Source: Bacteroidales bacterium | GTDB lineage: Bacteria; Bacteroidota; Bacteroidia; Bacteroidales; ML635J-15 | DNA length: 28,508 nt | Assembly (NCBI GenBank): GCA_007130555.1 | Contig: SLSH01000305.1 | Span: 1 to 28,508, forward strand | Direction of reading: 5' to 3' | Part shown: piece by piece, positions 24,571 through 28,508 of the stretch | Layout of the letters: every line of letters begins with the position of its first letter | How positions within the stretch are numbered: position 1 is the stretch's first letter | Translations under genes and position numbers: made by a program | Notes under the pieces: generated by a model | The model's database searches: none | What the model was told of the DNA's origin: nothing | The model's input: only the letters and a program-made list of their open reading frames with translations

Positions 24571-25404
24571 TTAATCTTTTATACAGCGGACGGAGAAACC
24601 TGATTGGTAATGAGGACCCCAAAAAAGTACATCAAAGCGTTTCAATTGATAAGAAAAATTTGATAATTTATATAGATAAGGATAACCATTAGATGTACTG
24701 GCATCTGTCGCTGACCACCAATACCCGGATTTATTTATCTCAACGAAATCTCCAAATCTTGCCCCACCGGGTAAGGCGTTGAAACCGCTACTGTTATTCT
24801 CTGACATATCATTACCAATAGCTCCTTCAGTTGTTGATGTCTCCCAATAAGACGTTGCTGCCAATGATTTTGCGATTTTATTATCTTCGTTTGTGCCGTC
24901 ATAATTATAGTTATTTGAAATCAAATAATTCTTTAATTGCAACCATTCAGCATCACTAGGTAAATGCCAATCTGTTGGACAAACTCCTTGTACGCCACTC
25001 GGATTTTCTTCACTGCTTTCTGCTCCATCCATTGCTGCAGGCCAGTTATAAAGTACTCCGTATATATTGTAATTTTCAGTGGCTTTTGCGGTTTCAACAT
25101 CATTAGCAGAATCTATATAGTCATATACGGTATATGATCCCCAGCTTTCAACCGAACCATGTACTTCGGGTAAATATTTTAAATTCTCTGCCATCCAGCA
25201 TTGCCCTCCGATTTGAACAGTAGAATAAACAGTACTGTCGCGAGAATCTGTAAAGTCGTCGCCACAAGTAAAATCTTCTCCATTACCTCCATTTTCAACC
25301 GGCGGCGTTGGTTTATCATCCTCTTTTTTGCAACGTGTACTTACTACAAGTAAAAATGATGCTAATAAAAGCATCCCATAAATAAAAAACTTTTTTGTAT
25401 TCAT
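24571..25404 (-). CDS. FISUMP-domain lipoprotein (277 aa)
   Basis: The frame is open to 25464, but the ATG at 25404 gives a proper lipoprotein signal: MNTKKFFIYGMLLLASFLLV then a Cys in STRC, followed by KKEDDKPTPPVENGG, a Pro/Gly linker. The rest is a FISUMP domain (Fibrobacter major paralogous domain, TIGR02145-like): TVQIGGQCWMAENLKYLP, YGVLYNWPAAM, GVCPTDWHLPSDAEWLQLKNYL, GFNALPGGAR, GYWWSATDAS and the end GFSVRCIKD. Such proteins are surface lipoproteins with a C-type-lectin-like fold. Ligand unknown. Upstream 119 bp hold no clear promoter. Confidence 0.88.
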   Translation of the reverse strand: MNTKKFFIYGMLLLASFLLVVSTRCKKEDDKPTPPVENGGNGEDFTCGDDFTDSRDSTVYSTVQIGGQCWMAENLKYLPEVHGSVESWGSYTVYDYIDSANDVETAKATENYNIYGVLYNWPAAMDGAESSEENPSGVQGVCPTDWHLPSDAEWLQLKNYLISNNYNYDGTNEDNKIAKSLAATSYWETSTTEGAIGNDMSENNSSGFNALPGGARFGDFVEINKSGYWWSATDASTSNGYPYLYKLSNFSYQLKRFDVLFWGPHYQSGFSVRCIKD

Positions 25405-25523
25405 AATTTTATTTTTTTTTCTCTTTTTATTGTACAATGCTCTGTCTTTGTATGTTTTTACCACTCGCCCGTATTTGCAATCGAGTGATTCTATATTAAT
25501 TCATTGTTTTATTAATTTCTTTT

Positions 25524-26783
25524 TTACATACGCCTTCTGTAATATCTTTCCAGTTTTCTATTTAAATCTGCAACAGTATGGTTATAAGTCCAGGTTAAAG
25601 TTGCCAAATAAACAGGCGGTATAAACAGTAATTGTTCAGGATGTTTACGGACTGTTTTATATATCGCTCTTGTATAATAAGGAAACGGCTTGTTCAACTG
25701 AACAAAATTCCGGTCGAGAATCCTTAATGCATAAAAATTAATATCAGATGATGGTGTATAATAATGAAGTACCCCCTCTACTCCGTAATCTTTACCGGGC
25801 TTATATGAGTGATGAGAATAATACTTCATTGTATCTTGTCCTATATATCCAAATTCCGCAATAAAAAAACTAATATCAGGTTCTAGTTTTATAGACGGGT
25901 CAACTTCTAAGCTGTCGTTTAAAAAAATATTTTCAAATTGTTTTAATCTTACTTTATCTGAATTATTACTGAAAAAGAATCTTACATCACAGAAATCGAA
26001 GTTGTTTTTAAAAGCATTAATTATTTTCTTATTTTCGGTTTCTTGTTTAAGCTTGACTTTGTCTGCTTCTTCATTTTTTCCGACTTCTCTTAATGCATTG
26101 ATTGTGCTTTCAGCAGTTTTAAGTCTAACCAATAAAACACCTTCTTTTAATTGTTTGATTTGTGTTTTTGATGCTTCAGATTTCATCTTTCTGTAATTCG
26201 GTCTTTTTTCAACCCTGTTATTTAGAGCTATATTAAGTCCTATTTGAAAACAGGATGAATAAGTATTGTTTGTCGGGATGGTATAATTTATTATTAAATT
26301 TATATTCTCCTGTAATAGAAATTCAATACCCGTAAAGAAATTTAATTCAGAGTTATAACCGGAGATATTTATTTTTTCTTGACCAAATTCACTAAGTATA
26401 ATTTTATTTGATTTTATGATATTTAAATAAGATAATCCAGCCCGAAAGTAAAAGTCCTGAAATATTTCAAATCGTGGCGAAATTGCTAAATTTAAATATT
26501 GATTTTCAATCTTCAGATATGGACTTATTGAATTAGAGCCTTTTACCGAATAATTAACAACGCCGCTTAAACTGAATCTTCCTGATATATTGTAGTTTCC
26601 TGTAATACCGACAAATGGCTTTTTACCCGGCTCGAATTCAATACTGTCATTTTTTAAACGGCTAATATTTAAACCAATGTTAGTCTTTATGGTAAACTTA
26701 TTTTTTTCTGATAAATTTTCTGTTTGTGAAAAACTTATAATTGGTATTATAAGTAATAATATTATGTTTATATTGCTTTTCAT
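25524..26783 (-). CDS. Two-domain exported protein: small beta-barrel plus uncharacterised C-terminal domain
   Basis: Signal peptide MKSNINIILLLIIPIISFSQ. Residues ~28-188 look like a PorT/OmpW-size outer-membrane barrel: alternating strands such as FTIKTNIGLNISRL, GRFSLSGVVNYSVKGS, YLNLAISPRFEIFQDFYFRAGLSYL, SCFQIGLNIALN. A Lys-rich helix follows (~195-215), then a separate domain (~213-419) opening EGVLLVRLKTAESTINALRE, with NKKIINAFKNNFDFCDVRFFFSNNSDKV and DINFYALRILDRNFVQLNKPFPYYTR. I have an impression of similar C-terminal domains in Bacteroidota hypothetical proteins, but know no function. If the barrel is membrane-inserted, the C-terminal domain would sit in the periplasm or outside. 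It starts 35 bp after the upstream lipoprotein gene, with AAGG just before the ATG. Confidence 0.8.
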   Translation of the reverse strand: MKSNINIILLLIIPIISFSQTENLSEKNKFTIKTNIGLNISRLKNDSIEFEPGKKPFVGITGNYNISGRFSLSGVVNYSVKGSNSISPYLKIENQYLNLAISPRFEIFQDFYFRAGLSYLNIIKSNKIILSEFGQEKINISGYNSELNFFTGIEFLLQENINLIINYTIPTNNTYSSCFQIGLNIALNNRVEKRPNYRKMKSEASKTQIKQLKEGVLLVRLKTAESTINALREVGKNEEADKVKLKQETENKKIINAFKNNFDFCDVRFFFSNNSDKVRLKQFENIFLNDSLEVDPSIKLEPDISFFIAEFGYIGQDTMKYYSHHSYKPGKDYGVEGVLHYYTPSSDINFYALRILDRNFVQLNKPFPYYTRAIYKTVRKHPEQLLFIPPVYLATLTWTYNHTVADLNRKLERYYRRRM

Positions 26784-26818
26784 CCTTGTAAATTACAACT
26801 AATGTGTGTTAACGGCTT

Positions 26819-27355
26819 TTAATTTTTCTCAAATTTATAGACTGGTTCAGTTAAATTACCGATCCATAATTCTTTTTTTGTTAATCTATAAATTTTATAT
26901 TGTAATTCTGGTTGTATTATTTGCATCGTATCATTATTAAATTCAATCTCGTTTCCATTTTCGTCAAAATAATAAAATCCTGATGTCCGAGAAAAAGTAG
27001 CATTTATAAGTAAATATTCCTTTTCGTCATCGAAATTCCAGTTTCCATTTTTCGAATAAAAAAATACACCTTCTAAATTATAGCCCGTTTCAAGAAAATC
27101 TTTGTTCCCCTTTATATACCAAGTTAAATCAATACCGTTAATAATGGTTGTCCATTCTCCGACGATTCTCTTTTCTTTTGAAGTCAGGCTAATAAATGGC
27201 CCGTCTTCATACTTTTTGCATGCTGTCATCCCGAATAACAAAATAATAAATAGCAAAATAAGGATTAATAGACAAATTTCAGGATAAAAAACTCTAAAAA
27301 GATTATCTTTACTGGTTTTAAATACAATCAAATGTCCTGATTTATTTTTTTTCAT
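26819..27355 (-). CDS. Small lipoprotein with lipocalin-like tail (178 aa)
   Basis: The start was chosen at the ATG 27355. The longer frame would begin at a TTG (27373-27371) which is part of a perfect -7 promoter box, so translation from it is unlikely. A long basic/hydrophobic leader ends in the lipobox GMTAC (Cys46 from this start), then KKYEDGPFISLTSKEKRIVGEW, an opening seen in Bacteroidota lipoproteins with a lipocalin-like fold. The rest is eight or so short strands (TWYIKGNKDFLETGYNLEGVFFY; YLLINATFSRTSGFYYFDENG). The leader is unusually long for a lipoprotein. Probably co-transcribed with the barrel protein downstream. Ligand unknown. Confidence 0.75.
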   Translation of the reverse strand: MKKNKSGHLIVFKTSKDNLFRVFYPEICLLILILLFIILLFGMTACKKYEDGPFISLTSKEKRIVGEWTTIINGIDLTWYIKGNKDFLETGYNLEGVFFYSKNGNWNFDDEKEYLLINATFSRTSGFYYFDENGNEIEFNNDTMQIIQPELQYKIYRLTKKELWIGNLTEPVYKFEKN

Positions 27356-27370
27356 TCTAATAATTTTAAA

Positions 27371-27378
27371 CAAAGATA
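27371..27378 (-). promoter_or_regulatory. -7 box (TATCTTTG) of the small lipoprotein gene
   Basis: The minus strand reads TATCTTTG, an exact TAnnTTTG match, 15 bp before the ATG at 27355. No TTG lies at the ideal -33 distance. It overlaps the TTG that would be the upstream alternative start codon, which argues for the ATG and implies a leader of about 10 nt. Confidence 0.45.
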
Positions 27379-27435
27379 ATACTTATTTAAGTTTTCATTA
27401 TAATATTTGGAGGTAAGCATAATCAGAAATTATTT

Positions 27436-27561
27436 TCAGTAATCCTTCTTACTTCCATTATTTGTCAGTAGTCTGGTATTTAAAGTATGTCCGAGTATTT
27501 TTACAGTATTTTTCAATTCTCTAAGCTCTTTGTTCTGAGATTCTGGTCTTTTTTTTATCAA
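27436..27561 (-). CDS. Candidate 41-codon ORF downstream of the MORN lipoprotein
   Basis: Minus-strand frame from a TTG (27561-27559) to TGA (27438-27436), in the same frame as the MORN lipoprotein and only 12 nt past its TAA. The product reads LIKKRPESQNKELRELKNTV then KILGHTLNTRLLTNNGSKKDY: Lys/Glu/Leu-rich, strongly helical, with a possible coiled coil. AAGGCAGGG just before the TTG could serve as a ribosome site. Options: a real small protein, a former C-terminal extension separated by a nonsense mutation, or chance. There are no stops over 45 codons including the linker, in AT-rich DNA. I recognise no family. Confidence 0.35.
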   Translation of the reverse strand: MIKKRPESQNKELRELKNTVKILGHTLNTRLLTNNGSKKDY

Positions 27562-27573
27562 GTACCCTGCCTT

Positions 27574-28152
27574 TTAACTGAGCTCCATATAATTATTCTC
27601 CCACTCTATTTCTCCCTGCTCATACATTATTTCTCCAAGCAGATTTCCTTCGGGGCAATAAAATTTCCATAATCCGTGTGGGATTCCCATATCATGTTCT
27701 TTGTTATAACGAATTTGAGAATTTTCGTAAAACACTTTACTTGCTCCATGTTCAAGTCCGTTGTAATAGTTTCCCGTACTCCAGATATTTCCGTTTTCAA
27801 ACCAGGCAATCCATTTGCCATGCCGTTTGCCGTTTTCTAGCGGTCCTTCAATAAAATTTTTTCCGCTACGATAATATTTTCTCATAAAAACAGGCTCAGA
27901 AGGGTTTTCTTTGTCATAATATTCCGCTGTTAATGCTTGTCCGTCATCGTAAAATTCAGTGATTTTTTCATCATATTTTTGCTTAATTACATCCTCTCCC
28001 CTTATTAAATTAATCTCTGTTTTATCAAATTTATCAGGTTCTTCTTTTGTAATTTCTTTTTCACTTATCTGCGAATCGCATGATAAAAAAAGAACAGCTG
28101 TTATCCCGAAAATTAAAACCCCTGAAATAAATATAAAATAAACCTGTTTCAT
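27574..28152 (-). CDS. MORN-repeat (YwqK-like) lipoprotein (192 aa)
   Basis: Lipoprotein signal with FLSC (Cys25), then DSQISEKEITKEEPDKFDKT. From ~residue 60 there are MORN_2-type repeats of about 23 residues: ITEFYDDGQALTAEYYDKEN, FMRKYYRSGKNFIEGPLENGKRHGKWIAWFENGNIWSTGNYYNG, LEHGASKVFYENSQIRYNKEHDMG, IPHGLWKFYCPEGNLLGEIMY. Similar proteins are often auto-annotated 'YwqK family antitoxin', but there is no toxin partner here and the protein is lipidated, so an envelope role is more likely. It has its own good promoter. A further 41-codon frame follows directly downstream. Confidence 0.88.
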   Translation of the reverse strand: MKQVYFIFISGVLIFGITAVLFLSCDSQISEKEITKEEPDKFDKTEINLIRGEDVIKQKYDEKITEFYDDGQALTAEYYDKENPSEPVFMRKYYRSGKNFIEGPLENGKRHGKWIAWFENGNIWSTGNYYNGLEHGASKVFYENSQIRYNKEHDMGIPHGLWKFYCPEGNLLGEIMYEQGEIEWENNYMELS

Positions 28153-28186
28153 ATTACTTGATTTTTAAATTATAACATTTTTAATA

Positions 28187-28216
28187 CAAAATTAGTATTT
28201 ATTTTTCCATTTTCAA
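28187..28216 (-). promoter_or_regulatory. Promoter of the MORN lipoprotein gene
   Basis: The minus strand shows TTG (28216-28214), 19 nt, then TAATTTTG (28194-28187), an exact -7 box. The ATG at 28152 lies 34 bp downstream. This is one of the clearest two-element Bacteroidota-type promoters in the window. Confidence 0.6.
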
Positions 28217-28298
28217 ATATGTAAAAATAGTTTGATTTTAAAAATTTATATTATTTTCACGTTTTTTTTAATAAACTTAAACAAATTATAATAATTCT

Positions 28299-28508
28299 AT
28301 GAAATCTTACAGGATAATTGCCGTTTTATTTTTTATTATAATATGTAAAACCTGCTTTACATCAAATAATGCAGATTCGCTGCTTAATTTATTAAAAACC
28401 AACCCGGAGATAGAGCATGCGGGAATTTATAATGATTTGGTTTTAATATATTCCGACAGTTCAAGAGATTTGGCAATAAATTATGCAAATAAAGCAATAG
28501 AATTATCA
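28299..28508 (+). CDS. N-terminus of an exported, probably TPR-containing protein (cut by window end)
   Basis: The ATG at 28299 opens a frame of 70 codons to the window edge. MKSYRIIAVLFFIIICKTCF is a signal peptide; the mature part reads SNNADSLLNLLKTNPEIEHA then GIYNDLVLIYSDSSRDLAINYANKAIELS. The spacing of the last segment (Y..L...Y....D.A..YA.KAIEL) is that of a tetratricopeptide repeat. In Bacteroidota this opening (exported, 'DSLL..L' then TPRs) is common in TPR-containing sensor histidine kinases and transcriptional regulators, so that is the best guess, but the output domain lies outside the window. Confidence 0.7.
   Translation, partial: MKSYRIIAVLFFIIICKTCFTSNNADSLLNLLKTNPEIEHAGIYNDLVLIYSDSSRDLAINYANKAIELS

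Noticed and set aside
24571..25464. Longer start of the FISUMP lipoprotein at 25464
   Set aside because: It would put 20 basic residues before the signal peptide; the internal ATG at 25404 gives a standard lipoprotein leader.
25462..25487. Hairpin CACTCG...CGAGTG as a terminator
   Set aside because: Stem of only 6 bp, 14-nt loop and no T-run on either strand; could be chance or a weak binding site.
27574..28152. Toxin-antitoxin system (YwqK-type antitoxin)
   Set aside because: There is no toxin-like neighbour and the product is a lipidated envelope protein; the label comes only from MORN-type repeats.

Overview
The window looks like a chromosome segment of a low-GC Bacteroidota bacterium, probably from the Bacteroidales/Marinilabiliales side. 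Pointers are strong A+T bias, almost no Shine-Dalgarno sites, several upstream boxes of the Bacteroidota TAnnTTTG type, many short lipoproteins with a late Cys followed by Lys/Asp/Glu, a type IX secretion C-terminal domain, a FISUMP-domain protein, a DUF5723-like outer-membrane protein and a Y_Y_Y/propeller sensor. I saw no tRNA, rRNA, CRISPR array, transposase, integrase or phage gene.

Layout. 1-5000 (minus strand): the start of an exported protein cut by the window edge, a tiny orphan type IX sorting domain, a strong hairpin terminator, and two tandem, closely related large KamA-type radical SAM aminomutases. Both paralogues appear to carry Lys and Asn where lysine 2,3-aminomutase has its two substrate-binding Asp residues, a pattern reported for glutamate 2,3-aminomutase. 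5100-6625 (plus): galE, an 8-bp tandem/inverted repeat block, and a small DUF2007-like gene. 6622-10293 (minus): a 1223-residue membrane receptor joining a periplasmic two-component-type propeller and Y_Y_Y domain to a cytoplasmic class III adenylate cyclase and an HD phosphohydrolase. 10294-10778: no gene, but nested inverted repeats resembling a miniature element.

10779-14900: rsgA (plus), a GC-rich palindromic repeat, glsA glutaminase (minus), a small lipoprotein (plus) and a LysM lytic transglycosylase (minus). 15073-20946 (plus): a three-gene envelope operon made of a membrane-anchored propeller protein, a large lipoprotein and an outer-membrane protein. 20994-24541 (plus): a second tight run with a GT2 glycosyltransferase, an O-antigen-ligase-like protein, a GuaD-type deaminase and a 3-methyladenine DNA glycosylase. 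24571-28152 (minus): a run of surface or exported proteins (FISUMP lipoprotein, a two-domain barrel protein, a small lipoprotein, a MORN/YwqK-like lipoprotein) plus an overlooked 41-codon ORF. The window ends in the start of an exported, probably TPR-containing protein.

Most of the content is envelope biology (surface polysaccharide, peptidoglycan remodelling, lipoproteins, outer-membrane proteins) with housekeeping genes between. The observations most worth following are the duplicated aminomutases with a glutamate-type pocket signature, the one-protein cyclase-HD sensor, the miniature-element-like repeat at 10365-10680 and the orphan sorting domain.
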